A DNA stretch of 64,000 bases from Streptomyces filamentosus. GTDB lineage: Bacteria; Actinomycetota; Actinomycetes; Streptomycetales; Streptomycetaceae. A program made the translations under genes and the position numbers. The stretch lies in assembly GCF_014654895.1 (NCBI RefSeq), contig NZ_BNBE01000001.1, forward strand, positions 2,388,501 to 2,452,500. The letters run 5' to 3'. Each line of letters opens with the position of its first letter. The stretch's first letter is position 1. The notes under the pieces are model-generated. The model searched no databases, was not told the origin of the DNA, and saw only the letters and a program-made list of their open reading frames with translations. Shown in pieces: positions 16,209-23,861 of the stretch.

Positions 16209-17017
16209 AGGCGCTCCAGCTGCTTCTCGGCCAGCGTGCGGATGTCCTTCTTGCTGATCTTCTCGGTGTCGAAGATGTCGATCTCGGCCATCACGTCGCC
16301 GCGCTGGAAGACCGCCCGGGCCCGGTACAGGTCGAGGTAGCCGGCCTCCCGGCGCGCCGGGTAGAGGTAGTAGCGGCCGTTGCCGCTGCCCTCGATCGCG
16401 TCGCCCACGTCGTCCGCGTGCTCCTCCGCGTCCATGTAGGAGAGCTGGTCCCGGGCGTGCTCCAGGGCCCCGACCACGTCGCTGGGGCCGAACTGGACGA
16501 GCCGGACGATCGTGGTGCGGTTCTCGCCCGACTCCCAGCTGCGGTGGGCGATCCGCCGCAGGTGGTTCTCGCCGAGGAAGGTGAGCATCCAGCTCTCGTC
16601 GCTGAACTCCCCCGCGTAGGAGGCGACGTCGTACCAGCCGTCGCGCGGCCCGGCCGGGTTCTCGCGGGCCCCGGCGGGACGCGGGACGAGCAGCTTGCGC
16701 AGGTCGCCCTCGGTCTTCGCCCCCGCGTCCTCGGAGGCCGGCAGCGGGCCGGGCTCCTCGCCCTTCGGGAGCGGCTTCGCGGGATACGCCAGGTCCGGCT
16801 GGTTGAGGGCGGGCAGCGGCGTCGGCGGGCGCTCCGCCTGGACGCCGTAGCCGACGGCCGTGCCGCCGATGACGCCGAGCACGGCGGCGACCGCGATCAG
16901 CGCGAGCGTACGACCGGTCCTGCGGCGCGAAACCGACCGCGTGACAGGTTCCGGAACGGCTTCCGGCGCCGGAGCCGGTCCGTTCTGAGCGGATTCGACC
17001 GCTTCCGAGGCTTCCAA
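16205..17017 (-). CDS. Membrane-anchored protein, first of a tandem paralogue set
   Basis: A 270-residue protein that starts the three-gene operon. It has an acidic/Pro-rich N-terminus, basic RRRTGR, one transmembrane segment (about 37-58) and an external domain with LRKLLVPRPAGAR, TTIVRLVQFG and a C-terminal AVFQRGDVMAEIDIFDTEK, parallel to VAYLQTGDIVAVV in the third copy. It begins with TTG at 17017, preceded by GGGGGGA about seven bases away. I do not recognise the family beyond actinobacterial membrane-anchored proteins. Confidence 0.72.
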   Translation of the reverse strand: MEASEAVESAQNGPAPAPEAVPEPVTRSVSRRRTGRTLALIAVAAVLGVIGGTAVGYGVQAERPPTPLPALNQPDLAYPAKPLPKGEEPGPLPASEDAGAKTEGDLRKLLVPRPAGARENPAGPRDGWYDVASYAGEFSDESWMLTFLGENHLRRIAHRSWESGENRTTIVRLVQFGPSDVVGALEHARDQLSYMDAEEHADDVGDAIEGSGNGRYYLYPARREAGYLDLYRARAVFQRGDVMAEIDIFDTEKISKKDIRTLAEKQLERL

Positions 17018-17121
17018 GACAGTCCCCCCACGAGACTAGAAGGGCGGATTCCGTTCATCCGCGCCTCCATGACCCGTGAGGCGTGCGGGGAGTTGCCCGG
17101 CCTCGCATTACAGTTCGGTAT

Positions 17122-17484
17122 ATGGCGAAGAAGCTCGTGATCAAGGTGACCGCCGGGGCCGACGCCCCCGAGCGCTGCTCCCAGGCCTTCACCGTGGCCG
17201 CCGTCGCCGTGGCCAGCGGCGTCGAGGTGTCGCTCTGGCTGACGGGCGAGTCCGCGTGGTTCGCCCTCCCGGGCCGGGCCGCCGAGTTCGACCTCCCGCA
17301 CGCGGCCCCGCTGCCCGACCTGATCGACTCGATCCTGGCGGCCGGCCGGCTCACCCTGTGCACCCAGTGCGCGGCCCGCCGCGACATCACCGAACAGGAC
17401 GTCCTGGAAGGCGTCCGCATCGCCGGCGCCCAGGTCTTCGTCCAGGAAGCCCTGGCCGACGACACCCAGGCCCTCGTCTACTGA
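17122..17484 (+). CDS. DsrE-family protein
   Basis: A 120-residue DsrE/DsrF-like protein. It begins with KKLVIKVTAGADAPERC, followed by FTVAAVAVASGVEVSLWLTG, the beta-alpha repeat of this fold. Conserved cysteines lie in LTLCTQCAARR (near residues 77-80). Members carry sulfur as persulfide in tRNA thiolation or sulfur oxidation; here no tus/dsr partners are next to it. A thiosulfate sulfurtransferase operon lies only 0.4 kb away, so a link to sulfane-sulfur handling is possible. ATG at 17122 is the most conserved-looking start. Confidence 0.8.
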   Translation: MAKKLVIKVTAGADAPERCSQAFTVAAVAVASGVEVSLWLTGESAWFALPGRAAEFDLPHAAPLPDLIDSILAAGRLTLCTQCAARRDITEQDVLEGVRIAGAQVFVQEALADDTQALVY

Positions 17485-17487
17485 CCC

Positions 17488-17754
17488 TCACGGCTCCCGG
17501 CGGCGCTTCTTCCCGTCGAGCTCGTCCCACCACTCGTCCGACGTCGGGTCCCCCGAAGGATCGTCCCACCAGCGGTCCTCGGGCCCCCGCCGGTTCGCGA
17601 CCATCGCGGCGACCGGCGGGATCACCATGGCCACGACGCACATCCCCACGGCCACCGGCACGGAGAACAGGCGCACCACCGCCCAGGCGCCCACGAAGAG
17701 GACCAGGCAGGCGCCCATCATCCAGAAGTAGACACGTCGCCGCCGTGCGTACAC
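17488..17754 (-). CDS. DUF3099 membrane protein
   Basis: An 88-residue protein with a basic start (YARRRRVYFWMMGACLVLF) and two transmembrane helices separated by a short turn, then VIPPVAAMVANRRG and an acidic, Trp-rich tail. This is the pattern of the actinobacterial DUF3099 family, of unknown function. I chose GTG at 17754 because TACGCT lies six bases before it, which suits a leaderless mRNA. A longer form to 17847 would enter the terminator stem of the neighbouring operon. Its stop is convergent with the DsrE-like gene, four bases apart. Confidence 0.75.
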   Translation of the reverse strand: MYARRRRVYFWMMGACLVLFVGAWAVVRLFSVPVAVGMCVVAMVIPPVAAMVANRRGPEDRWWDDPSGDPTSDEWWDELDGKKRRREP

Positions 17755-17792
17755 ACCTCCAGCGTACGACCCCGCCCCGGCCGCGCGAAGAA

Positions 17793-17858
17793 GCCGGAGG
17801 GCCGTGCCCCGAGTCCTGGTGATGGCGTCCAACCCCCCAGGAGGCACGGCCCTCCGGC
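17793..17858. terminator. 16-bp perfect stem, terminator of the sulfurtransferase operon
   Basis: Arms 17793-17808 and 17843-17858 are perfectly complementary over 16 bases, with a 34-base loop. The structure starts 31 bases past the DUF1416 stop (minus strand). It lies just upstream of the DUF3099 start and would insulate that gene from read-through. Confidence 0.75.
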
Positions 17859-17889
17859 CGTTCAGGTGCCGCTCGTGCGGCGGTGCGGG

Positions 17890-18180
17890 TCAGACCGCGA
17901 TGGCGACGTCCGTCAGGCTGCCCGTCTCGGTGACGACGACCTTGCGGTCGGCCTGGGCGCCGGGGACGAGGGCGCGGAGGGTCCACTCGCCGGTGGCCGC
18001 GTAGAAGCGGAACTGGCCGGTGGCGGAGGTGGGGACCTCGGCCGTGAACTCGCCGGAGGCGTCCAGCAGGCGCACGTAACCGGTGACGGGCTCGCCGTCC
18101 TTGGTCACCTGGCCCTGGATGGCCGTCTCACCGGGCTTGAGGGTGCTGACGTCGGGGCCGCCGACCTGTGCTCCACACAT
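17890..18180 (-). CDS. DUF1416 protein (SseC-like)
   Basis: A 96-residue protein that starts MCGAQVGGPDVSTL and continues as a beta-sandwich-like domain (AIQGQVTKDGEPVTGYVRLL, then FRFYAATGEWTLRALVPG). This small family is found almost always directly after a thiosulfate sulfurtransferase gene in actinobacteria, as here (32 bases downstream). Its second-residue cysteine could accept sulfur, but this is inference. AGGAC lies about ten bases before the ATG. A strong hairpin follows the gene. Confidence 0.85.
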   Translation of the reverse strand: MCGAQVGGPDVSTLKPGETAIQGQVTKDGEPVTGYVRLLDASGEFTAEVPTSATGQFRFYAATGEWTLRALVPGAQADRKVVVTETGSLTDVAIAV

Positions 18181-18212
18181 GTTGTTACGTCCTGTCCTGT
18201 CGCGGGGGAGTC

Positions 18213-19058
18213 TTACTTGTTGGCGCCGAGCTCGATCGGCACGCCGACGAGGGAGCCGTACTCGGTCCAGGAGCCGTCGTAGTTCTTGACGTTCGGGACC
18301 TCGAGGAGCTCGTGCAGGACGAACCAGGTGAGGGCGGAGCGCTCGCCGATGCGGCAGTAGGCGACGGTGTCCTTCGCCAGGTCGACCTGCTCGGCCTCGT
18401 AGAGGGCCTTCAGGTCCTCGTCCGACTTGAAGGTGCCGTCGTCGTTGGCGTTCTTCGACCACGGGATGTTGCGGGCGGACGGGACGTGGCCCGGACGCTG
18501 CGACTGCTCCTGCGGGAGGTGCGCCGGGGCGAGCAGCTTGCCGGAGAACTCGTCGGGCGAGCGGACGTCGACCAGGTTCTGGGTGCCGATCGCGGCCACG
18601 ACGTCGTCGCGGAAGGCGCGGATCGAGAGGTCCTGGGCCTGGGCCTTGTACTCGGTGGCCGGGCGGGCCGGGACCTCGGAGCCGTCGACCAGGTCGCGGG
18701 AGTCGAGCTCCCACTTCTTGCGGCCGCCGTCGAGGAGCTTGACGTCCTGGTGGCCGTAGAGCTTGAAGTACCAGTAGGCGTACGAGGCGAACCAGTTGTT
18801 GTTGCCGCCGTAGAGGACGACCGTGGTGTCGTTGGCGATGCCCTTGGCCGAGAGGAGCTTCTCGAAGCCCTCCTGGTCGATGAAGTCGCGGCGGACCGGG
18901 TCCTGGAGGTCCTTCGTCCAGTCGATCCGGATCGCGTTCTTGATGTGGTTCTTGTCGTAGGCGGCGGTGTCCTCGTCGACCTCGACGATCGCGACGGCCG
19001 GGTTGTCGAGGTTGGCCTCGACCCAGTCCGCGTCGACCAGTACGTCGCTGCGAGCCAT
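18213..19058 (-). CDS. Thiosulfate sulfurtransferase (two-domain rhodanese, CysA/SseA type)
   Basis: A 281-residue protein with two rhodanese domains. The N-terminal inactive domain holds VVLYGGNNNWFASYAYWYFK, and the C-terminal domain has the active-site loop CRIGERS, whose cysteine carries the persulfide. LVDVRSPDEFSG marks the start of the second domain. The enzyme transfers sulfur from thiosulfate to acceptors such as cyanide or proteins. It is the first structural gene after a Cys-containing leader peptide and is followed by DUF1416, so it is likely controlled by cysteine or sulfur supply. Confidence 0.93.
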   Translation of the reverse strand: MARSDVLVDADWVEANLDNPAVAIVEVDEDTAAYDKNHIKNAIRIDWTKDLQDPVRRDFIDQEGFEKLLSAKGIANDTTVVLYGGNNNWFASYAYWYFKLYGHQDVKLLDGGRKKWELDSRDLVDGSEVPARPATEYKAQAQDLSIRAFRDDVVAAIGTQNLVDVRSPDEFSGKLLAPAHLPQEQSQRPGHVPSARNIPWSKNANDDGTFKSDEDLKALYEAEQVDLAKDTVAYCRIGERSALTWFVLHELLEVPNVKNYDGSWTEYGSLVGVPIELGANK

Positions 19059-19221
19059 GTCTGTTCTCCTCCGGGGCAGTGTGCGGCGGTGTGGTGCGGG
19101 GGTGGTGCTGCATGTGCGGGTGCGCGTCGGGAGGGTGCGCCCGACGGCGTCGTGCTGCGCGGTGCGGCCCGGACCTCGGGGGCCGGCGGGCCGGGGAATA
19201 CGGGCGCGGAGCGCGTCCCGC

Positions 19222-19302
19222 TCAGACGGAGCGACAGAGCATGGCGGCGATGCGGCACAGGTCTACTGCCCGCCGCTTCGTGAGTTCCGCCTGTCGCTTC
19301 AT
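19222..19302 (-). CDS. 26-residue Cys-containing leader peptide
   Basis: A short ORF that reads MKRQAELTKRRAV, then DLCRIAAMLCRSV and stop. The CR...LCR pattern with two Cys-Arg pairs is that of the small leader peptides found before sulfur-assimilation genes in Streptomyces. Ribosome pausing at the Cys codons could couple cysteine supply to expression of the sulfurtransferase operon, which starts 163 bases downstream. A 7-bp stem at 19125-19131/19140-19146 lies between. The ATG follows TACGAT by seven bases, so the transcript is probably leaderless. Confidence 0.75.
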   Translation of the reverse strand: MKRQAELTKRRAVDLCRIAAMLCRSV

Positions 19303-19309
19303 GCGGTCG

Positions 19310-19338
19310 ATCGTAGGGACGGACAGGCGACCGTGTCA
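19310..19338 (-). promoter_or_regulatory. Promoter of the leader peptide and sulfurtransferase operon
   Basis: Reading the minus strand: TGACAC (19333-19338) as -35, a 17-base spacer, and TACGAT (19310-19315) as -10, seven bases before the leader ATG. The remaining stretch 19340-19521, up to the DUF2993 gene, shows no gene or clear structure. Confidence 0.6.
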
Positions 19339-19521
19339 CCGGTGTGTCGTATCGTGAGACGAGATGGACCGAGGAGTGAGATGGAAAAGGGGTCCGCGCA
19401 GTTCGCGGACCCCTGCCGACCGGCCGTCCGGGCCCCTGCTTCTGCGGATCGGACGAGGTCGTCTCAGTATGTGAAAAGAGTGGGCGGAAAGGGAGGGCGG
19501 GCCGGCTGACGGAGGGGCCGG

Positions 19522-20211
19522 TCAGCCCGCGACGGCGACGTCCTGGCCGGTCACCGTGACGACCAGGCCCTCCGGACGGGGCTCCACCTTCGAGACCCCC
19601 ATCCCGGCGACGCGGCCGAGGGGCCGCTCGAAGTCGGTGCGCTCGCGGATCATGTCCTCCACGAGCGGGAGGCCCTCGCCGGGGACCTCGTCGGCGCGGA
19701 CCTTGACGGTGCCGCCGTCGACCAGCGTGACCGAGGAGACGACGGTACGGGTCACGGTCCGGCCCAGGACGGTGACGCTGCCCGTCACCTTCACCTTGCC
19801 GGGCCCGCCGTACTCCATGGCGGTGGCCCCCCGGTCGGAGGCCGCGACGAGGTCCGCGTACGAGATGACCGCCGTGCCCGTCGCCCTCCCGGCGCGGACG
19901 CCGTCCCAGTCGCCGGTCACCGTCACGTCCCGCAGGTCGACGGTGAGTTCGCCGATCCGGACGGGCTTGCCGCCGGCCTGGGTGCGGACGCCCTTCGCGA
20001 CGACCTCGACCTCCCCGAAGTGCTTGTCGGCGGCCTGCGTGAGGAAGGGGAAGCCCTTGATGTCGACCTCGACGGAGTCGGGACGACCGCCCGCGAGCGA
20101 GGTCCGGCCCGCCACCTCCGACTCGGCCCAGGTGACGGCCAGCCGGTCGAGGCCGACCAGGATCCCGCCCAGCACGACGGCCACGACCAGCAGGATCCGC
20201 AGTGCTCGCAT
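19522..20211 (-). CDS. DUF2993 (LmeA-like) exported protein
   Basis: A 229-residue protein with one N-terminal membrane segment (RILLVVAVVLGGILVGLDRLA), then a domain with VEVDIKGFPFLTQAADKHFG, the mark of DUF2993. The mycobacterial member LmeA binds phospholipids and helps mannolipid elongation in the periplasm. The role here is unknown. ATG at 20211 has GGGGGAG ten bases upstream; an in-frame ATG 18 bases earlier overlaps that ribosome site and is less likely. Confidence 0.8.
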   Translation of the reverse strand: MRALRILLVVAVVLGGILVGLDRLAVTWAESEVAGRTSLAGGRPDSVEVDIKGFPFLTQAADKHFGEVEVVAKGVRTQAGGKPVRIGELTVDLRDVTVTGDWDGVRAGRATGTAVISYADLVAASDRGATAMEYGGPGKVKVTGSVTVLGRTVTRTVVSSVTLVDGGTVKVRADEVPGEGLPLVEDMIRERTDFERPLGRVAGMGVSKVEPRPEGLVVTVTGQDVAVAG

Positions 20212-20324
20212 GACTGAAATCTCCCCCATCACCTGAAGACGTGTGCCGGCCCCCCGGCACGAAGATCGACGTGCAGGGGGGCCGGACGGTTCCCGGAGCC
20301 CCGGGCGGGCGCGGCGGCCGCCGC

Positions 20325-21617
20325 TCAGACCAGGGCGCGGCCGAGAAGGTACACGGCGGGCGCGGCGGCCGTCAGCGGCAGGGCCACCCCGGCCGTCATG
20401 TGGACGAAGCGGGACGGGTAGTCGTAGCTGGCCGTCCGCAGGCCGACGAGGGCGCAGACGCCGACGGCGAGGCCGAGGAGCGCCCCGGAGGCGCCCATGC
20501 CGGTCGGGCCGCCCGCCGCGACGCCCGCGCCGGCGCCCGCGAGCAGCGAGGCGACGAGCGAGACGGGGCCGGGCAGCGGGACCGCGCGGGCGAGGACGGT
20601 CGCGGCCACGGCGACCGCCCCGACCACCACCGCGTCCGGTTCGGCGCCGAGGTGTCCGGCGGCGAGGACGGCGAGCGCCGCCGACGCGACGGTGGCCATC
20701 AGGCCGTACATCCGCTCGTCGGGGTCGGCGTGGCTGCGCAGCTGGAGGACGAGGGTGAGCAGCACCCAGACGCCGAGGGTGCCGAGGATCGCGGCGGCGG
20801 CGTGCTCGCGGCCGGCGGCCAGCAGGGCGGCGTCGGCGACGAGCCCGCCGAGGAAGGCGAGCGCGATGCCCTGCCGGGCGGGCCACATGCCGTTGAGCCG
20901 GAACCAGCCGGCGGCGGTCAGGCCCTGGAGCGCGACCAGCGGCAGGAGGAGCCCGTACGGGCCGAGCGCGGCGCCGCCGGCGAGCAGCAGTCCGAGGACG
21001 GCCGTCACGGCGGCGGGGCGCATCCCGGGCTCGATGATCGGCGACCGGCCCTCGGCCCGCGCGCGCTGGGCGTCGGTCAGCCGGACGGCCCCGGAGGTCG
21101 TCGGCGAGGAGTACGCCGGACCGGACGCCCCGGCGGAGGGCTCCGCGGGGGCCCCGGGCCGGGACTCCCCGGACTGCGACACGGGCACGGGCTGCGGCTG
21201 CGGCACGGGCTGCCGGTCCACCGGCTGGAACTGCGCCGGCTGCGGCTGCGCGTACGCCTGGGGTCCGCCGTACTCCTGGGGCGTGTCGTACTCCTGCGCC
21301 CGCGGGTACTCACGTGCCTGCGGGTACGCCTCGGGGGCGTACCCCTCCTGGGGGTGTCCCGGGGCGTACGCCTGCTGCTGCGGGTACGGACCCTCCGGCG
21401 CGTACGCCTGCGGGTGCGGGGTCTCCTGGCCGTACGCGTACGGCTGCGGGGCCGGAGGCTGCTGCTGCTGGGCGGCGCGGTACCCGTGGACGTCCTCGGG
21501 CCGGAGCCGTGGCTGGTAGGACGTGTCCCAGGTCTGGCCCTCCCAGGTCTGGGTGACCGAGGGGTCGTACGCCTGCGGGTCGTACGGCTGCCCGCCGTAC
21601 TGCTGGTCGTTGCTCAT
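20325..21617 (-). CDS. Polytopic membrane protein with Tyr/Pro/Gln-rich N-terminal tail
   Basis: A 430-residue protein. Residues 1-160 are low-complexity, rich in Tyr, Pro, Gln and Ala (repeats like QAYAPEGPYPQ, YAPEAYPQAREYPRAQEYD) and probably disordered in the cytoplasm. Residues about 200-430 hold eight or more hydrophobic segments (AAVTAVLGLLLAGGAALG and onward). I do not recognise the membrane domain. It follows the MoaD-like gene by ten bases and so shares its operon. Confidence 0.75.
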   Translation of the reverse strand: MSNDQQYGGQPYDPQAYDPSVTQTWEGQTWDTSYQPRLRPEDVHGYRAAQQQQPPAPQPYAYGQETPHPQAYAPEGPYPQQQAYAPGHPQEGYAPEAYPQAREYPRAQEYDTPQEYGGPQAYAQPQPAQFQPVDRQPVPQPQPVPVSQSGESRPGAPAEPSAGASGPAYSSPTTSGAVRLTDAQRARAEGRSPIIEPGMRPAAVTAVLGLLLAGGAALGPYGLLLPLVALQGLTAAGWFRLNGMWPARQGIALAFLGGLVADAALLAAGREHAAAAILGTLGVWVLLTLVLQLRSHADPDERMYGLMATVASAALAVLAAGHLGAEPDAVVVGAVAVAATVLARAVPLPGPVSLVASLLAGAGAGVAAGGPTGMGASGALLGLAVGVCALVGLRTASYDYPSRFVHMTAGVALPLTAAAPAVYLLGRALV

Positions 21618-21627
21618 GCTCTGGGGT

Positions 21628-21882
21628 TCACCCTCCTGCGAACGGGGGGAGCACCTCGACCGTGCCGCCCTCGGCAAGCCGTACCGTCTCATGGCTCCGG
21701 GTCCCCACCGGGTCGCCGTCGACCAGGAACGAGCAGCGCCGGAGGACCCGGACGAGCTCGCCCGGGTGGTCCGCGCGGGCGGCGTCCAGGGCCTCGGCGA
21801 GGGTCTCTGCGGTGTACGGCTCCTCGGCGACCCCGGCGGCGGCCTTGGCCGCGGCCCAGTAGCGGATGGTTCCCGCTGCCAT
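21628..21882 (-). CDS. MoaD/ThiS-like ubiquitin-fold sulfur carrier
   Basis: An 84-residue beta-grasp protein ending in the diglycine VEVLPPFAGG, which in this family is adenylated and thiocarboxylated. IRYWAAAKAAAG at the start matches MoaD. The usual role is to bring sulfur for molybdopterin, thiamin or cysteine synthesis; there is no partner enzyme next to it to decide which. ATG at 21882 has GGGAG nine bases upstream, better than an ATG at 21924. Confidence 0.85.
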   Translation of the reverse strand: MAAGTIRYWAAAKAAAGVAEEPYTAETLAEALDAARADHPGELVRVLRRCSFLVDGDPVGTRSHETVRLAEGGTVEVLPPFAGG

Positions 21883-21927
21883 AGCGGCGCTCCCTTCGTT
21901 CGTGTGCGCGCCGCCCTCCATCATGGG

Positions 21928-22734
21928 CTATCGGCGGGCGAGCCAGGCGCCGAGCCGGTCGAGCAGCTCCTCGTCGGCGGCGTTCTCCGCGTGGCCCATG
22001 CCGGGCTCCAGCCACAGTTCCGCGTCGCCCGCGGCGGCCAGCGCGCGCGGGTGGTCGAGGGGGAAGTAGGCGTCGCGGTCGCCGTGGACGACGAGCAGCG
22101 GGACCGGGGCGATGAGGGGGACGGCCGCGACGGGCGGCAGCGGCTCCGGGTCCCAGGGGCGGGCGTCGATGCGGGTGCGGAGCCCGTACCGGCCGACGAG
22201 CCGGCCCACCGGGCGGGTGACGACCCAGTGGAGGCGGCGCATCGGGGCCGTGCCCCGGTAGTACCAGCGGGCGGGGGCGGAGACGGCGGCGACCGCGTCG
22301 GGCCCGGCGTCCGTGCCGCGGTCGAGCGCGGCCTGCCGCAGGACCACCGAGCCGCCCATGGAGAAGCCGACCGTCGCCACGCGCGCGTGCCCGAGCCCGC
22401 GGGCCCAGCGGACGGCGGCGGCGAGGTCCAGGACCTCGCGGTCGCCGAGGGTGGAGCGGCCTCCGGAGCCGCCGTGGCCTCGGAAGGAGAAGGTGACGAC
22501 GGCCGGTGCGTGCCGGCCCAGGGCGCCGGCCGCGCGGCGCACGGCGGGGCGGTCGACCGAGCCGGTGAAGCCGTGCGCGACGACGATCGCGGGGGCGTCC
22601 GCGGGACCGGGTGAGGGTTCGTACACCGCTTCGACACGCACGCCGTCCGCCGTCCGGAGCATTGCGCGGCGGGGGCGGGAAGTGAGCGAGGAAACATCCA
22701 TCATGTGAAATCGGGACTCTGCCTCGGAACTCAT
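21928..22734 (-). CDS. Alpha/beta hydrolase
   Basis: A 268-residue serine hydrolase. The nucleophile elbow is GFSMGG (about residue 107), the oxyanion region HGFTGS (about 55), the acid HGDRDAYF and the histidine GMGHAEN near the end, so the triad is complete. FSFRGHGGSGGRSTLGDREV is typical of the family of small esterases. The substrate is unknown. ATG at 22734 has AGGAG about ten bases upstream; alternatives are the tandem ATGs about 27 bases later. It is divergent from glnR. Confidence 0.82.
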   Translation of the reverse strand: MSSEAESRFHMMDVSSLTSRPRRAMLRTADGVRVEAVYEPSPGPADAPAIVVAHGFTGSVDRPAVRRAAGALGRHAPAVVTFSFRGHGGSGGRSTLGDREVLDLAAAVRWARGLGHARVATVGFSMGGSVVLRQAALDRGTDAGPDAVAAVSAPARWYYRGTAPMRRLHWVVTRPVGRLVGRYGLRTRIDARPWDPEPLPPVAAVPLIAPVPLLVVHGDRDAYFPLDHPRALAAAGDAELWLEPGMGHAENAADEELLDRLGAWLARR

Positions 22735-22899
22735 GTGGGCTATTCTCCTAGGCAGGGATCCGGGCGATGCAGCCATCGGGTCCTTTTGCGTTTTCCGGCC
22801 GTTGTTACGGACGGATGAACAAAAGCTCTCGGGGCGCGGGAGCAGCACGTGAGATCGCAGTACAGACGTCCTCGCAGGGACCGAGGAGGAACCGACGTC

Positions 22900-22977
22900 A
22901 TGGACGAGCGTACGAAGCACGACCGAACGATGAAGCCGATGAAGCCGACGATCCAGGCAGGTGGAGTGTCGCGATGA
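22900..22977 (+). CDS. 25-residue upstream ORF overlapping the glnR start
   Basis: A short ORF with a very strong ribosome site, GAGGAGGA, nine bases before the ATG. The peptide is basic and contains [11 protein letters not shown]. Its TGA stop (22975-22977) overlaps the glnR ATG (22974-22976), so ribosomes ending here could restart on glnR. glnR itself has only a weak ribosome site (GGTGGAG) inside this ORF. No similar protein is known to me; the peptide sequence may matter less than its translation. Confidence 0.65.
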   Translation: MDERTKHDRTMKPMKPTIQAGGVSR

Positions 22978-23789
22978 GTTCACTGCTGCTTCTGACCAAC
23001 GCCCTCCAGCCGTCGACCGAGGTGCTCCCCGCCCTCGGTCTGCTGCTGCACAACGTGCGGGTGGCCCCGGCGGAGGGCCCCGCCCTGGTGGACACCCCCG
23101 GCGCGGACGTGATCCTCGTCGACGGCCGGCGCGACCTGCCGCAGGTCCGCTCGCTCTGCCAGCTGCTGCGCTCCACCGGCCCCGGCTGTCCGCTGGTCCT
23201 GGTGGTCACGGAGGGCGGTCTGGCCGCCGTCACCGCGGACTGGGGCATCGACGACGTGCTCCTGGACACCGCGGGTCCGGCCGAGGTCGAGGCCCGGCTG
23301 CGGCTCGCGCTGGGCCGTCAGCAGATCGTCGCGGACGACTCCCCGATGGAGATCCGCAACGGCGACCTGTCGGTGGACGAGGCCACCTACAGCGCCAAGC
23401 TGAAGGGCCGGGTCCTGGACCTGACCTTCAAGGAGTTCGAGCTCCTGAAGTACCTCGCCCAGCACCCGGGCCGGGTCTTCACCCGGGCGCAGCTCCTCCA
23501 GGAGGTGTGGGGGTACGACTACTTCGGCGGCACCCGCACGGTCGACGTCCACGTGCGGCGGCTGCGCGCGAAGCTCGGGCCCGAGCACGAGTCGCTGATC
23601 GGCACCGTCCGCAATGTGGGATACCGCTTCGTCACCCCCGAGAAGGTGGAGCGGGCCGCCGAGGAGGCCCGCGCGAAGGAGACGAAGCAGCCGGCCGAGG
23701 CAAAGGGGGGCGAAGCGGGGCAGGACGCCCGGGAAGAGGCCCGCGCGGGCACCGGAGTCAAGGGCGCCACGGCCGACACCACCCGTTAG
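22974..23789 (+). CDS. glnR: GlnR, global nitrogen regulator
   Basis: A 271-residue OmpR-type orphan response regulator. The first 230 residues are nearly identical to S. coelicolor GlnR as I recall it (start [20 protein letters not shown]; wing [18 protein letters not shown]). The receiver domain keeps D50 (VILVDGRRD) but lacks the usual acidic pocket and has no partner kinase, as in other GlnR proteins. It controls glnA, amtB, nir and ure genes in nitrogen limitation. The C-terminal tail (about 225-271) is charged, Ala/Glu-rich and variable. Translation is probably coupled to the overlapping small ORF. Confidence 0.96.
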   Translation: MSSLLLLTNALQPSTEVLPALGLLLHNVRVAPAEGPALVDTPGADVILVDGRRDLPQVRSLCQLLRSTGPGCPLVLVVTEGGLAAVTADWGIDDVLLDTAGPAEVEARLRLALGRQQIVADDSPMEIRNGDLSVDEATYSAKLKGRVLDLTFKEFELLKYLAQHPGRVFTRAQLLQEVWGYDYFGGTRTVDVHVRRLRAKLGPEHESLIGTVRNVGYRFVTPEKVERAAEEARAKETKQPAEAKGGEAGQDAREEARAGTGVKGATADTTR

Positions 23790-23801
23790 GGGGAAGGTAA
23801 C

Positions 23802-23815
23802 GTGGCGTACGCCAC
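23802..23815. promoter_or_regulatory. 14-bp palindrome before the LacI gene
   Basis: GTGGCGTACGCCAC is a perfect palindrome 46 bases before the lacI-like start and just past the glnR stop. It may be an autoregulatory site for the LacI protein, although its centre is TA, not the CG common in LacI-family operators. Confidence 0.45.
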
Positions 23816-23861
23816 AGTCCGACCTGCCGGTAGGTAGGTCACCCCGCGTAGACTTCCGCGC

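Noticed and set aside
20241..21884. 547-codon plus-strand frame over the membrane protein and MoaD-like genes
   Set aside because: Repetitive Gly/Arg-rich shadow. The minus strand has ribosome sites, membrane helices and the MoaD diglycine end.
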